A stretch of DNA of 64,000 nucleotides from Agrococcus jenensis (GTDB taxonomy: Bacteria > Actinomycetota > Actinomycetes > Actinomycetales > Microbacteriaceae). A program made the position numbers and the translations under genes. This document shows, one piece after another, positions 23,651-32,567 of the stretch. The notes beneath the pieces were generated by a model. The model was given only the letters and a program-made list of their open reading frames with translations. It did no database searches and was not told the origin of the DNA. Position 1 is the stretch's first letter. Every line of letters starts with the position of its first letter. The stretch spans positions 2,666,001-2,730,000 of the forward strand of contig NZ_RKHJ01000001.1 of assembly GCF_003752465.1 (NCBI RefSeq). The letters are read 5' to 3'.

Positions 23651-25291
23651 TCAGCGCGCTGCTGCCGCACGGATCCGCACGGTGCGGCTCACGAGGTCGA
23701 CGGGCAGCGGCGCGTGGCTGATGACGAGCAGGATGCGGCCGTCGCCGCGCGCCGCTTCGAGGATGTCGCGCAGCAGCGGCTCGGCGAGCTCGCGGTCGAC
23801 GTTCGCCGTCGGCTCGTCGAGCACGAGGATGCGCGCGTCGGCGAGCAGCGCGCGCGCGAGCGCGATCCGCTGCGCCTGCCCGCCGGAGACGAGTCCGCCG
23901 CGCTCCCCCAGTCGCGTGGCGAGGCCGTCGCGCTCGCGCGCCCAGGCGGCGAGCCCGACGCGCTCGAGCACCGCCCACAGCTCCTCATGGGTCGCGTCCT
24001 CGCGGGCGAACCGCAGGTTCTGCTCGAGGTCCTCGTCGAAGATGTGCGGTCGCTGCTCGGCGAGCAGCACCGAGCGGCGGAGCGCATCCGGGTCGATCGC
24101 GCGCGCGTCGCGGCCGCCGATGCGGTACTCGCCGGTCGACTCGAGCAGCCGCACGAGCGCGAGGCCGAGCGTCGACTTGCCGGCGCCGGATGCGCCGACG
24201 ATCGCGACCGCCTCGCCCGGCTCGGCCCACAGGTTGACCGGCGCGGATGCCGGGCCGCTGCCGGACCACGCCGCCTGCAGGCCGACGAGCTCGAGCACCC
24301 CGACCAGCGGCTCCTGCTCCCCGCCCTCGCCGGGCACGGCGGCGAGCGCCTCGTCGCCCGGGAGGGACTCCGCCACCCGTGCGGCCGCGGCGCGCGACTC
24401 GCGCCACGCGAGCACGGCGGGCGGCACTGCGCCCCACACCTCGAACACCGCGAGGCCGATGAGCGCGACGAGCGCCGCGAGCGGGCCGTCGAGGCCACCG
24501 TCCGCGACCGCGGGCGCGGCGATGAGCGTCGCGACGAGCACGCTGCCGCCGGCGGCGAGCGCGATGAGCCCGGCGCCCGCGCCGGCCGCCAGCGCGTGCC
24601 GGCCGGCCCGCTGCGCGATGTCGCGGTCGAGCGCCTCGATCGCGGCGCGGCGCTCGGGCTCGGCGCCGTAGGCGCGCAGCAGGTCGAGCGCGCGCACGTG
24701 GTCGACGAGCGCGCTCTCGAGCCGTGACCGCAGCGGACCGAGCGCGGCGTCGGCGGCGCCCGCGATGCGCGCGGTGACGAGGGCGGCCAGCCCGCCCGCC
24801 ACCACGACCGCGACGAGCAGCGCGAGGCCGGCCGCTGGCAGGATCCAGGCGACCGTCGCGATCGCGAGGCCGACCGCGATGCCGCTCGACGACAGCGGGC
24901 CGAGCACGCGCAGCGGCCAGTCCTGCAGCCGGTCGACGTCGCCGACGAGGCGCGGCATGAGCTCGCTCGAGCGGCCCACGCCGACGGGCGCGACCGGGCG
25001 AAGCCGGTCGAACGCCGCGCGCCTGGCTGAGCCGAGCATCCGGAAGGCCGCGTCGTGCGAGACGACCCGCTCGAGGTACCTGCCGGCCGCGCGGCCGATC
25101 GCGAAGGCGCGCACGCCGACGATCGCCATCTGCAGGTGCAGGATCGGCGGCTGGAACGAGGCGGCGGCGAGCAGCCAGCCGGCGGTGGCCATGAGCGCGA
25201 TCGCGAGCACCGCGGTGAGCGCGGCGGCCGCGATGCCGCCGGCCATGCGGCGGCGCTGCCCGAGCGTCGCGAGCACCTCGCGGCCGGTCAT
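23651..25291 (-). CDS. cydC: Thiol reductant ABC exporter subunit CydC
   Basis: 546-residue half-transporter: six membrane helices, then an ATPase with Walker A GASGAGKST, signature LVSGGQAQRIALAR and Walker B ILVLDEPTANVD. CydDC exports cysteine/glutathione-type thiols and heme-related compounds needed to assemble cytochrome bd. The ATG at 25291 overlaps the cydD stop as ATGA. Last gene of cydA-cydB-cydD-cydC. In some actinobacteria CydD and CydC are fused; here they are separate. Confidence 0.93.
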   Translation of the reverse strand: MTGREVLATLGQRRRMAGGIAAAALTAVLAIALMATAGWLLAAASFQPPILHLQMAIVGVRAFAIGRAAGRYLERVVSHDAAFRMLGSARRAAFDRLRPVAPVGVGRSSELMPRLVGDVDRLQDWPLRVLGPLSSSGIAVGLAIATVAWILPAAGLALLVAVVVAGGLAALVTARIAGAADAALGPLRSRLESALVDHVRALDLLRAYGAEPERRAAIEALDRDIAQRAGRHALAAGAGAGLIALAAGGSVLVATLIAAPAVADGGLDGPLAALVALIGLAVFEVWGAVPPAVLAWRESRAAAARVAESLPGDEALAAVPGEGGEQEPLVGVLELVGLQAAWSGSGPASAPVNLWAEPGEAVAIVGASGAGKSTLGLALVRLLESTGEYRIGGRDARAIDPDALRRSVLLAEQRPHIFDEDLEQNLRFAREDATHEELWAVLERVGLAAWARERDGLATRLGERGGLVSGGQAQRIALARALLADARILVLDEPTANVDRELAEPLLRDILEAARGDGRILLVISHAPLPVDLVSRTVRIRAAAAR

Positions 25292-27060
25292 GCGCGCACC
25301 CCGATGCTGTCTGCCGCCGTGCCGTCGGGCGCTGTGTCGTCGGGCGCTGTGCCGTGAGGCGCCGTGCCGTCGAGCACCGCGCCTAGCCGCACCACCCGGT
25401 CCGCGGCCCCCACGACGGCGGGCCGATGGCTGGCGACGACGACGATCGCGCCCTCGGCGGCGGCGGCGCGGAGTCCTGCGATCACCTGCCGCTCGGCCTC
25501 GTCGTCGAGCGCGCTCGTCGGCTCGTCGGCGAGCAGCACGGCCGCGCCGGTCGCGACGCGGTGGAGCGCCCGCGCGAGCACGACGCGCTGCGCCTGCCCG
25601 CCGGAGAGTCCGAGCGAGCCGCCGGTGGCCGGCTCGATGCGCGCGTCGAGGTCGACGTCGACGCCCGCGCGGGCGAGCGCCGCGCGGAGCCCCGCGTCGT
25701 CGGCGGACGCCCGGCCGAGCGCGAGGTTCTCGCGCACCGTGCCGGTGACGACCGCATCCCACGCGCCCTGCGGTGCCCACGCGAGCCGCTCGGGCTCGAG
25801 CGCTGCGCCGTCGAGGGATGCGGTGCCCCGTGCGGGCGCGAGGCCCAGCAGCGCGGCGATGACGCTCGACTTGCCGACGCCGGACGGCCCTGCGAGCACG
25901 ACGAGCTCGCCGGGGCGCGCCGAGAGCGAGACCGGCGGCAGCCACCGCTCGCCGCGCCGCACCTCGAGCGCGTCGACGACGAGCCCGGCGTCGACGACAA
26001 GTTCGGCACCGACCTCGAGCACCGAGCCCGTCGCGACCCCCGGCCGCTCGGCGAGCGTCGGCGCGTCGATGAGGTCGAGCACGGCGCGCGACGCCTCGAT
26101 GCCCTCGGTGGACGCGTGGTAGGCGGCGCCCACCTGCCGGACCGGGAGGAAGGCATCCGGCACGAGGATGAGCACGCTGAGCGCGAGGCCGAGCGCGATG
26201 TCGCCCTCGACCAGCCGGATGCCGACCGAGACGGCGACGAGCGCGACCGACAGCGCGCCGGCGAGCTCGAGCACCATCGACGAGACGAACGAGACGCGCA
26301 GCACCGCCATCGTGCGCGCGCGGTGCTCGTCGCTCAGCGCGTCGACCCGTGCGCCCGCGCGGCGGTCGCGGCCGAACAGCCGCAGCGTCGCGAGCCCTTC
26401 GAGCGTGTCGAGCCACGAGCGCGCGAGCCTGCCCGTCGCGGCCCACTGCTCGCGCTGCACGTGCTCGGTCGCGAGGCCGATGAGCACCATGAAGACGGGG
26501 ATGAGCGGCAGGCAGACGAGCACCGCGATGCCGCTGAACGCATCCTGCGACCAGAGCGCGAGCACGATGATGGGCGTCGCGACGATCGTGCGCACGAGCT
26601 GCGGCAGGAACTGGCCGAACCAGCCGTCGAGCGCGGCGAGCCCGCGGCCGAGCGCGGTCGCGGTGTCGGCGGCGCCGGCCGGGCTGCCGTGCGCGCCGAT
26701 GCGGGCGAGGGCGGCGGTGCGCAGCTGCGACTGCACGCGCGCGGCGGCCGCGGGGGCGAGCGATCCCGACAGCCAGGCGCACGCCGCACGCACGACGACG
26801 GCGACCGCCGCCAGGCCGACGTCGGGCAGGATCGAGGCGGGCGGCGCGCCCTGCACGACCGCGCCGATCGCGTGGCCGGCGAACCACGCGAAGGCGACGA
26901 TCGCGCCGGTCTGCACGAGCGCGATCGCGGCCTCGAGCGCGAGGTGCGCGCGGGCGCCCGGCGCGTGCCGCAGGAGCCGCGGGTCGAGCGGGCCGCGGCG
27001 CGCGCGACCCGTCGGGCCCTGCTCGTGCGCGTGCCGCTCGTCTGATCGCTGCTCGTTCAG
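25288..27060 (-). CDS. cydD: Thiol reductant ABC exporter subunit CydD (start uncertain, no ATG/GTG/TTG in the expected place)
   Basis: Half-transporter partner of CydC, about 590 residues as drawn: membrane helices beginning near RGPLDPRLLRHAPGARAHLALEAAIALV, ATPase with Walker A GPSGVGKSS, signature LGLSGGQAQRVVLAR and Walker B VLLADEPTSALD. The conserved N-terminus (RGPLDPRLLRHA) lies 20-odd codons before the first GTG (26916), which would remove the start of the first membrane helix. The only sensible start is CTG at 27060, which overlaps the cydB TGA as CTGA and has GAGG six bases upstream. The same frame stays open far upstream through cydB and cydA without meaning. The C-terminal tail is a short Thr/Ala/Pro/Asp-rich repeat (DGTAPHGTAPDDTAPDGTA). 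Confidence 0.88.
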   Translation of the reverse strand: MNEQRSDERHAHEQGPTGRARRGPLDPRLLRHAPGARAHLALEAAIALVQTGAIVAFAWFAGHAIGAVVQGAPPASILPDVGLAAVAVVVRAACAWLSGSLAPAAAARVQSQLRTAALARIGAHGSPAGAADTATALGRGLAALDGWFGQFLPQLVRTIVATPIIVLALWSQDAFSGIAVLVCLPLIPVFMVLIGLATEHVQREQWAATGRLARSWLDTLEGLATLRLFGRDRRAGARVDALSDEHRARTMAVLRVSFVSSMVLELAGALSVALVAVSVGIRLVEGDIALGLALSVLILVPDAFLPVRQVGAAYHASTEGIEASRAVLDLIDAPTLAERPGVATGSVLEVGAELVVDAGLVVDALEVRRGERWLPPVSLSARPGELVVLAGPSGVGKSSVIAALLGLAPARGTASLDGAALEPERLAWAPQGAWDAVVTGTVRENLALGRASADDAGLRAALARAGVDVDLDARIEPATGGSLGLSGGQAQRVVLARALHRVATGAAVLLADEPTSALDDEAERQVIAGLRAAAAEGAIVVVASHRPAVVGAADRVVRLGAVLDGTAPHGTAPDDTAPDGTAADSIGVRA

Positions 27061-28088
27061 TGCAGCACCTCGACGGCCGCGGCAGTGACGCGCCGGCGGA
27101 ACACCCAGTACGTCCACGCCTGGTAGGCGAGCACGAGCGGGAGGCAGACGAGCGCCGCCCAGCTCATCACCTCGAGCGTGTACGCGCTCGACGAGGCGTT
27201 CGCGACCGTGAGGCCGACGAAGCCGCCCTCCGGGTCGGAGGCGGGCATCACGAACGGTCCGCCCGCGCGCGTCAGCAGCGAGCCGAAGAGCGTCGAGACG
27301 GCGAGCACGACCGTCGCCGCCGTCGACGCGAACGCCCACCCGTCGCGCTCGACGCGGTTGAGCATCCACGCCGCGAGGCACGTGATCGCCGCGAGCGCCG
27401 CGAGCACGACGACGAGCGGCGCCGGGTTCTGGATGACCGTCCACAGCAGGAACACCACGGCCAGCCCGGCGGTGGAGAGCAGCGCGCGGTCCGCGAGGCG
27501 GTGCGCCCGGGCCTTCAGGTCGCCGTCGGTCTTCAGCGAGAGGAAGACGGCGCCGTGCGAGAGGCACAGGGCCACCATCGTGAGCCCGCCGAGGAGTCCG
27601 TAGGGGTTGAGCAGCGTCAGCAGCGAGCCGGTGACGAGCGCACCGCCCTGGTGCGGCTCCATCGGCACGCCCTGCGCGACGTTCGCGAACGCGACGCCCC
27701 ACAGCAGCGCCGGGATCACGGAGCCGGCGACGATGCACGCGTCCCAGCCCGCACGCCAGCGGGCGGAGTCGCGCTGGTGCCGGAACTCGAACGAGACGGC
27801 GCGCGCGATGAGGCCGAGCAGCAGCACGAGCAGCGCCAGGAAGAATCCGGAGAACATCGTCGCGTACCACTCGGGGAACGCCGCGAACAGGCTCGCGCCG
27901 GCCACGATGAGCCACGTCTCGTTGAGGTCCCAGACCGGGCCGATCGCGTTGATGATGCGGCGACGGTCGGTCTCGCTGCGGCCCAGGATCGGCAGGCTCA
28001 TGCCGACGCCGAAGTCGAACCCGTCGAGCACGAAGTACATGACGAACATGAACCCGATGACGAGGAACCAGATGAGCGGGAGATCCAC
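27057..28088 (-). CDS. cydB: Cytochrome bd ubiquinol/menaquinol oxidase subunit II
   Basis: 343-residue membrane subunit with about eight to nine helices. The opening LPLIWFLVIGFMFVMYFVLDGFDFGVG and the block NAIGPVWDLNETWLIVAGASLFAAFPEWYA are diagnostic of CydB. Forms the high-affinity bd oxidase with CydA, reducing oxygen to water from menaquinol in the cytoplasmic membrane. Follows cydA after 9 bases; cydD overlaps its stop. The ATG at 28088 matches family N-termini. Confidence 0.96.
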   Translation of the reverse strand: MDLPLIWFLVIGFMFVMYFVLDGFDFGVGMSLPILGRSETDRRRIINAIGPVWDLNETWLIVAGASLFAAFPEWYATMFSGFFLALLVLLLGLIARAVSFEFRHQRDSARWRAGWDACIVAGSVIPALLWGVAFANVAQGVPMEPHQGGALVTGSLLTLLNPYGLLGGLTMVALCLSHGAVFLSLKTDGDLKARAHRLADRALLSTAGLAVVFLLWTVIQNPAPLVVVLAALAAITCLAAWMLNRVERDGWAFASTAATVVLAVSTLFGSLLTRAGGPFVMPASDPEGGFVGLTVANASSSAYTLEVMSWAALVCLPLVLAYQAWTYWVFRRRVTAAAVEVLH

Positions 28089-28097
28089 GACAGCCTC

Positions 28098-29522
28098 CTA
28101 GTAGACCGTGACGGGCTGCGCGGGCCGGCCGGACTCGTCGAGCTCGGGCGCCTCGGCGGGGCCGTGCTGCGCCGCCCGCTGCATGAGCCGAAACTCGATG
28201 ACGCCGAGGATCGCGTAGATCGCGGTGAAGGCCAGCAGCGAGGTGAGCACCTCGCCGCCGCTCACCCCGGGGCTCACGCCGTCCTCGGTGCGCATCTGCG
28301 AGAAGACGAGCCACGGCTGGCGGCCCATCTCGGTGAAGACCCAGCCGACCGTCATCCCGAGGAGCGGCAGCGGCAGGCTCCAGATGGCGACGTTCCACAC
28401 CCATCGCGGCTGCTCGATGCGCCGCTTCCTGGTGAGCCACAGGCCGACGATCGCGATCGCGAAGGCCAGGAAGCCGAGGCCCATCATCCAGCGGAACGAC
28501 CAGTAGGTCACCCAGATGATCGGCGTGTAGTCGTCGGGTCCCCAGAGCGCGGTGTACTCCGCCTCGAGGTCGTTGATGCCCTCGACGGTGCCGAGCGGGT
28601 CGTGCGTCGACAGCAGCGCGAGCAGGTACGGCACGCGCACCGAGAAGACCTCGTGCTGGCCGTCCGGCGTGCCGAGGCTGAAGAGCGAGAAGGATGCGTC
28701 GTAGCCGGAGGACGTGTCGTACATCGCCTCCGCCGCGGCCATCTTCATCGGCTGCGCGGCGACCATCGCGATCGAGACCATGTCGCCGGTGATGAAGGTC
28801 AGCATCCCGCCACCGATGACGCTCCAGAGCCCCACGCGGAGCGCGGTGTACATCATCGACGTGTGCTGCGCGCGCTTCAGGTGCCATGCCGCGACGCCGA
28901 CCATGACGGCCCCCGCCACCATGACGGAGGCGAACATCGTGTGCGGGAACGAGGCGAGCAGCACCGGGTTGGTGAGCACCGCGCCGATGTCGGTGAGCTC
29001 GGCGCGCTCGCGCGCCTCGTTGATCGCGAAGCCGACGGGGTTCTGCATGAACGCGTTGGCGGCGAGGATGAAGTAGGCGCTCGCCATCGTGCCGAGCGCG
29101 ACCATGTAGATGGTCAGCAGGTGGAGCTTCGGCGACAGGCGGTTCCAGCCGAAGATCCACAGCCCGATGAAGGTCGCCTCGAAGAAGAAGGCGATGAGGC
29201 CCTCGAACGCCAGCGGGGCGCCGAAGACGTCGCCGACGAAGCGGGAGTAGTCGGACCAGTTCATCCCGAACTGGAACTCCTGGACGATGCCGGTCGCGAC
29301 GCCGATCGCGAAGTTGATGAGGAAGAGCTTGCCGAAGAAGTGCGTGAGCCGGAGGTGGTCCACGTTGCCGGTGCGAAGCCAGGCCGTCTGGAACCCGGCG
29401 GTCAGCCACACCATGCCGAGCGTGATGGGCACGAAGAGGAAGTGGTAGATCGTCGTGAGCCCGAACTGCCACTGGGACAGGACGAGCGGGTCGAGCTCCT
29501 GCGCGAGAGGGACGATGGGCAT
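28098..29522 (-). CDS. cydA: Cytochrome bd ubiquinol/menaquinol oxidase subunit I
   Basis: 474 residues, about nine helices. The segment LSQWQFGLTTIYHFLFVPITLGM holds the heme b595 histidine region, LAFEGLIAFFFEATFIGLWIFGW is a conserved catalytic helix and GWVFTEMGRQPW is the CydA signature near the quinol site. Subunit I binds hemes b558, b595 and d. First gene of the cydABDC operon; the TetR gene upstream reads the same way and two direct repeats lie in the gap. Start ATG 29522, with a GGCGGCC-containing leader and weak ribosome site. Confidence 0.96.
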   Translation of the reverse strand: MPIVPLAQELDPLVLSQWQFGLTTIYHFLFVPITLGMVWLTAGFQTAWLRTGNVDHLRLTHFFGKLFLINFAIGVATGIVQEFQFGMNWSDYSRFVGDVFGAPLAFEGLIAFFFEATFIGLWIFGWNRLSPKLHLLTIYMVALGTMASAYFILAANAFMQNPVGFAINEARERAELTDIGAVLTNPVLLASFPHTMFASVMVAGAVMVGVAAWHLKRAQHTSMMYTALRVGLWSVIGGGMLTFITGDMVSIAMVAAQPMKMAAAEAMYDTSSGYDASFSLFSLGTPDGQHEVFSVRVPYLLALLSTHDPLGTVEGINDLEAEYTALWGPDDYTPIIWVTYWSFRWMMGLGFLAFAIAIVGLWLTRKRRIEQPRWVWNVAIWSLPLPLLGMTVGWVFTEMGRQPWLVFSQMRTEDGVSPGVSGGEVLTSLLAFTAIYAILGVIEFRLMQRAAQHGPAEAPELDESGRPAQPVTVY

Positions 29523-29559
29523 CAGGCCGCCTTTCGGATGCCTCCATCCTCTCGCCGCG

Positions 29560-29600
29560 ACCTATATGACAGCAACGACACGCCGATACCTATGTGACAG
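29560..29600 (-). promoter_or_regulatory. Direct-repeat operator candidate between tetR and cydA
   Basis: ACCTATATGACAG (29560-29572) and ACCTATGTGACAG (29588-29600) are 13-base direct repeats differing at one base, 28 bases apart. The second covers the tetR stop codon. On the minus strand the TATAGG inside the first repeat could be part of the cydA -10. They are likely sites for the TetR protein or another redox regulator of cyd; unproven. Confidence 0.6.
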
Positions 29601-30261
29601 GTGCGCCATCTCGGGGGTCATCCGGGGCCACCGGGTCGCCGAAGGCAGCGGTCAGGTGCTGCATCGCGCACATGCGGCCGAGCGCGAGGTAGCGCGGATC
29701 CCCGTGCGGGTCGTGCAGGAACGCGTAGGTGACGAGCGCGTCCAGGCCACCGATCGCCAGCACGAGGTCGTCGCGCCGCTCGTCGTCGAGCTCGATGCCC
29801 CAGCGCTCGGCGACGTACTCGGCGATGACGTCCGCGAAGAGCGGCGCGACCTCCTGCCGGGCGACCGGCCCGAGGTCGAGGCCCTCGCCAGTGCGGAGCG
29901 AGCGGAAGGAGGGCACCTCGCGGAACGTGTCGACCATCGCGCCGATCACCGCATCCGTCGCGTCCGTCCAGGTCTCGTGCGGCTGCGCGAGCACCCGGCC
30001 GACCGCGTGGCGCATCCGCTCGAGGTTGCGCTCCGCGAGCGCGACGAGCACCGCGACGCGGTCCGGGAAGTAGCGGTAGACCGTGCCGATGGAGGCGCCG
30101 GCGCGATCGGCGACGAGCGCTGTCGTGAGGTGCTCGATGCCGTGCTCGATGACCACCGCCGCGGCGGCGTCCAGCAGCGCCTCGACGCGCTGCGCGGCTC
30201 GCGCCTGCACCGGCTCATGGCGCACGGTGACCGAGGGCTGGCCGTTCGGACGATCGCTCAT
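29590..30261 (-). CDS. TetR-family transcriptional regulator upstream of cyd operon
   Basis: 223 residues: N-terminal TetR DNA-binding domain (about 20-70; QRVEALLDAAAAVVIEHGIEHLTTALVADRAGASIGTVYRYFPDRVAVL) and a C-terminal helical ligand domain ending in AMQHLTAAFGDP. Start ATG 30261 has AGAGGA upstream; an in-frame earlier codon at 30279 is possible. It reads in the same direction as cydABDC with 67 bases between, so it may regulate or be cotranscribed with cyd. Ligand unknown. Confidence 0.87.
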   Translation of the reverse strand: MSDRPNGQPSVTVRHEPVQARAAQRVEALLDAAAAVVIEHGIEHLTTALVADRAGASIGTVYRYFPDRVAVLVALAERNLERMRHAVGRVLAQPHETWTDATDAVIGAMVDTFREVPSFRSLRTGEGLDLGPVARQEVAPLFADVIAEYVAERWGIELDDERRDDLVLAIGGLDALVTYAFLHDPHGDPRYLALGRMCAMQHLTAAFGDPVAPDDPRDGAPVT

Positions 30262-30310
30262 GCGCACATCCTCTCGCACCGGGGGACGTCAAGGTGAGAC
30301 CATTTCATCC

Positions 30311-31006
30311 ATGTGCGGACGGTATGTGATGGCCACCCCGACGAGCGACCTCGTCGCGCTCTTCGAGATCGACGAGGTCGGTCCCGACCAGCCGGAGGCG
30401 AACTGGAACATCCCGCCGACGACGACCGTGCCGATCGTCGTGGAGCCCGCGCCGCGCGACGACTCGCCGCCCATCCGCCGGCTCGAGGCGGCGCGCTGGG
30501 GGCTCGTGCCCGCCTGGGCCGACGACATCTCGGTCGGCGTGCGCGCCTTCAACGCGCGCAGCGAGTCGGCCGCCGAGAAGCCGATGTTCCGCGACGCCGT
30601 GCGCGAGCGGCGCGCGCTCGTGCCCGCCGACGGCTGGTTCGAGTGGCACCGCGAGGGCGACGCGAAGACGCCGCACTACGTGCACGGCGACGCGCCGATC
30701 TCGTTCGCGGGCCTCTACGCGTGGTGGAAGCAGCCTGACGGCACCTGGCTGCTGTCGACCAGCATCCTCACGACCGCCGCGACCGGCGACCTCGCCGCGA
30801 TCCACGAGCGGATGCCGCTCGTCGTCTCCCCCGAGATGCGCGATGCCTGGCTCGACCCCACCGAGGACGGCGAGGCCGCGCTCGAGGCCGTCATCGCCGA
30901 GGCGCCCTCCGTCGTCGCCGACCTGGCCGCGCACGTCGTCGACAACCGGGTCGGGAACGTGCGCGAGCAGGGACCCGATCTCATCGCGGCAACCACCACC
31001 GGGTAG
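30311..31006 (+). CDS. SOS response-associated peptidase (SRAP/YedK/HMCES family)
   Basis: 231-residue SRAP protein that forms a covalent thiazolidine link to abasic sites in single-stranded DNA. The catalytic Cys2 directly follows the initiator (MCGRYVMA), the conserved Asn is in FNARSESAAEKP, Glu in GWFEWHREGD and His in IHERMPLVV, so all active-site residues are present. ATG at 30311; the longer upstream reading would hide Cys2. Divergent from tetR. No SOS box was noticed in the short gap. Confidence 0.95.
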   Translation: MCGRYVMATPTSDLVALFEIDEVGPDQPEANWNIPPTTTVPIVVEPAPRDDSPPIRRLEAARWGLVPAWADDISVGVRAFNARSESAAEKPMFRDAVRERRALVPADGWFEWHREGDAKTPHYVHGDAPISFAGLYAWWKQPDGTWLLSTSILTTAATGDLAAIHERMPLVVSPEMRDAWLDPTEDGEAALEAVIAEAPSVVADLAAHVVDNRVGNVREQGPDLIAATTTG

Positions 31007-31041
31007 GGTCGGGAATCGTTCACGGCGCTCGGAGGTCACGC

Positions 31042-32079
31042 ATGGATGAGCTGGATCCGCTCGCCCGCATCCCGGAGCCGATCAAGCACACCGCCGCCCG
31101 CATCGAGGACTGGTTCCACGAGCAGCGCGAGGCGCGGGCGCTGCGCTCGGGCAGGCTGCCCGTGATCGTCTCGTACCCGGGCTACGGCGGCGACGGCTGG
31201 GTGCGCGTGCTCGCGCGCGTGCTGCTCGTCGAGCCGGGCGGCGAGCAGCGCGCCCAGTACGAGAACGTGCGCGGCTGGCGCTCCTTCACGTCGCTCACGC
31301 TCAACGACGTCGACGTCACCATCGCGGCCGGCGACGACCGGCACGTGGTGACGGCCGATCGCGGCGGCGTCGTGGACGCGATCGTGCCCATCCGCCTCGA
31401 GCCCGGCTGGCGCGAGGTGACGGTCTCGGTCGCCGGCTCGCTGCCCGTCGTCGCGCCCGTGCTCGTCGTCGACCCCGCGACCCGCTTCGGCGTGGTGAGC
31501 GACATCGACGACACGGTCATGGTCACGTCGCTCCCCCGGCCGCTGCTCGCCGCCTGGAACGCCTTCGTGCTCGACGAGCACGGCCGCACCCCGGTGCCGG
31601 GCATGGCGGTGCTCTACGAGCGCATCAAGCAGCAGCACCCGGGCAGCCCGTTCGTCTACCTCTCGACCGGCGCCTGGAACGCGGCGCCCGCGCTCACCCG
31701 CTTCCTGTCACGCAACCTCTACCCGGCCGGCAGCATGCTGCTGACCGACTGGGGCCCGACGCACGACCGCTTCTTCCGCTCCGGCAAGGAGCACAAGCGC
31801 TCGCAGCTGCAGCGGCTCGCGCGCGAGTTCCCCGACATCCAGTGGCTGCTCGTCGGCGACGACGGCCAGCACGACGAGGAGCTCTACGGCGAGTTCGCGA
31901 ACGCGCACCCCACCTCGGTGCGCGCGGTCGCGATCCGCGAGCTGTCGACGCAGGAGGCGGTGCTCGCCGGTGGCCGCAAGCACGCCGAGACGCGCTCGAT
32001 GCACCCGTGGGTGTGGTCGCCGAACGGCGGCGGTCTCGTGAAGGAGCTCGCGTCGCTGCCCGAGCTGCAGGTGCTGTGA
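31042..32079 (+). CDS. App1 family protein (DUF2183, phosphatidate phosphatase-like)
   Basis: 345 residues. The catalytic C-terminal domain has FGVVSDIDDTVMVTS, the DxDDT motif of HAD-like lipin/App1 phosphatases, then FVYLSTGAWNAAPALTRFLSRN, and HKRSQLQRLAREFPDIQWLLVGDDGQHDEELY. The N-terminal half is a beta-rich domain (VSYPGYGGDGWVRVLARVLL). Yeast App1 dephosphorylates phosphatidate; bacterial relatives are little studied. Its stop overlaps the start of a Nudix gene (GTGA), suggesting coupled expression. Confidence 0.88.
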   Translation: MDELDPLARIPEPIKHTAARIEDWFHEQREARALRSGRLPVIVSYPGYGGDGWVRVLARVLLVEPGGEQRAQYENVRGWRSFTSLTLNDVDVTIAAGDDRHVVTADRGGVVDAIVPIRLEPGWREVTVSVAGSLPVVAPVLVVDPATRFGVVSDIDDTVMVTSLPRPLLAAWNAFVLDEHGRTPVPGMAVLYERIKQQHPGSPFVYLSTGAWNAAPALTRFLSRNLYPAGSMLLTDWGPTHDRFFRSGKEHKRSQLQRLAREFPDIQWLLVGDDGQHDEELYGEFANAHPTSVRAVAIRELSTQEAVLAGGRKHAETRSMHPWVWSPNGGGLVKELASLPELQVL

Positions 32080-32504
32080 CGGCGGATCCGGCCGGCATGC
32101 GCGCGATCGCCATCGCGGTCGTCCGCCGCGCTGACGGCGCGCTGCTCGTGACGAGCGCCACCGAGCCCGGCACCGGACGCACGCTCGTGCGACCGCCGGG
32201 CGGCGGCATCGATCCGGGCGAGACGGCGGCGGATGCGGTCGTGCGCGAGCTGCGCGAGGAGCTCGGCGTCGAAGCCGCGCGCCCGCGCGAGCTCGGCGAG
32301 CTCGAGCATCGAATCGTGTTCGCCGGTCGCGCGCTGCACGAGCGCGTCACGATCCTGTCGGTCGACCTGCCGGCGGATGCGACGCTCCCGACCGCGACGG
32401 ACGCGGGGCATCCGGTGTGGTGGCTCGAGCGCGACCGCTTCGACGACCCCGCGCTCGAGGTCGTGCCAGGTGGGCTGCTCGAGCTGCTCGACGCGGAGGG
32501 CTAG
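32076..32504 (+). CDS. Nudix hydrolase
   Basis: 142-residue Nudix protein. The Nudix box is complete: GGIDPGETAADAVVRELREELGV fits Gx5Ex7REUxEExGU with its Mg-binding glutamates. Substrate class (nucleoside diphosphate derivative) cannot be read. GTG at 32076 overlaps the App1 stop; the first conserved residues begin at MRAIAIAVVRRADG, so an internal ATG at 32097 is an alternative start. Followed by a strong hairpin before the convergent alcohol dehydrogenase. Confidence 0.9.
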   Translation: MTADPAGMRAIAIAVVRRADGALLVTSATEPGTGRTLVRPPGGGIDPGETAADAVVRELREELGVEAARPRELGELEHRIVFAGRALHERVTILSVDLPADATLPTATDAGHPVWWLERDRFDDPALEVVPGGLLELLDAEG

Positions 32505-32511
32505 CTGCGAC

Positions 32512-32542
32512 CGATGGCCGGCGGCATCGCCGCCGGCCATCG
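32512..32542. terminator. Bidirectional terminator hairpin
   Basis: CGATGGCCGGCGGC and GCCGCCGGCCATCG make a perfect 14-bp stem with an ATC loop between the convergent Nudix and alcohol dehydrogenase genes, 8 bases after the Nudix stop. Confidence 0.88.
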
Positions 32543-32567
32543 GGGATCACGCACCAGTGTTCAGGCC

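Noticed and set aside
25288..29547. A 1400-residue fusion protein extending cydD upstream through cydB and cydA
   Set aside because: The frame is out of phase with cydB and cydA, and its N-terminal part is a shadow with no similarity to proteins.
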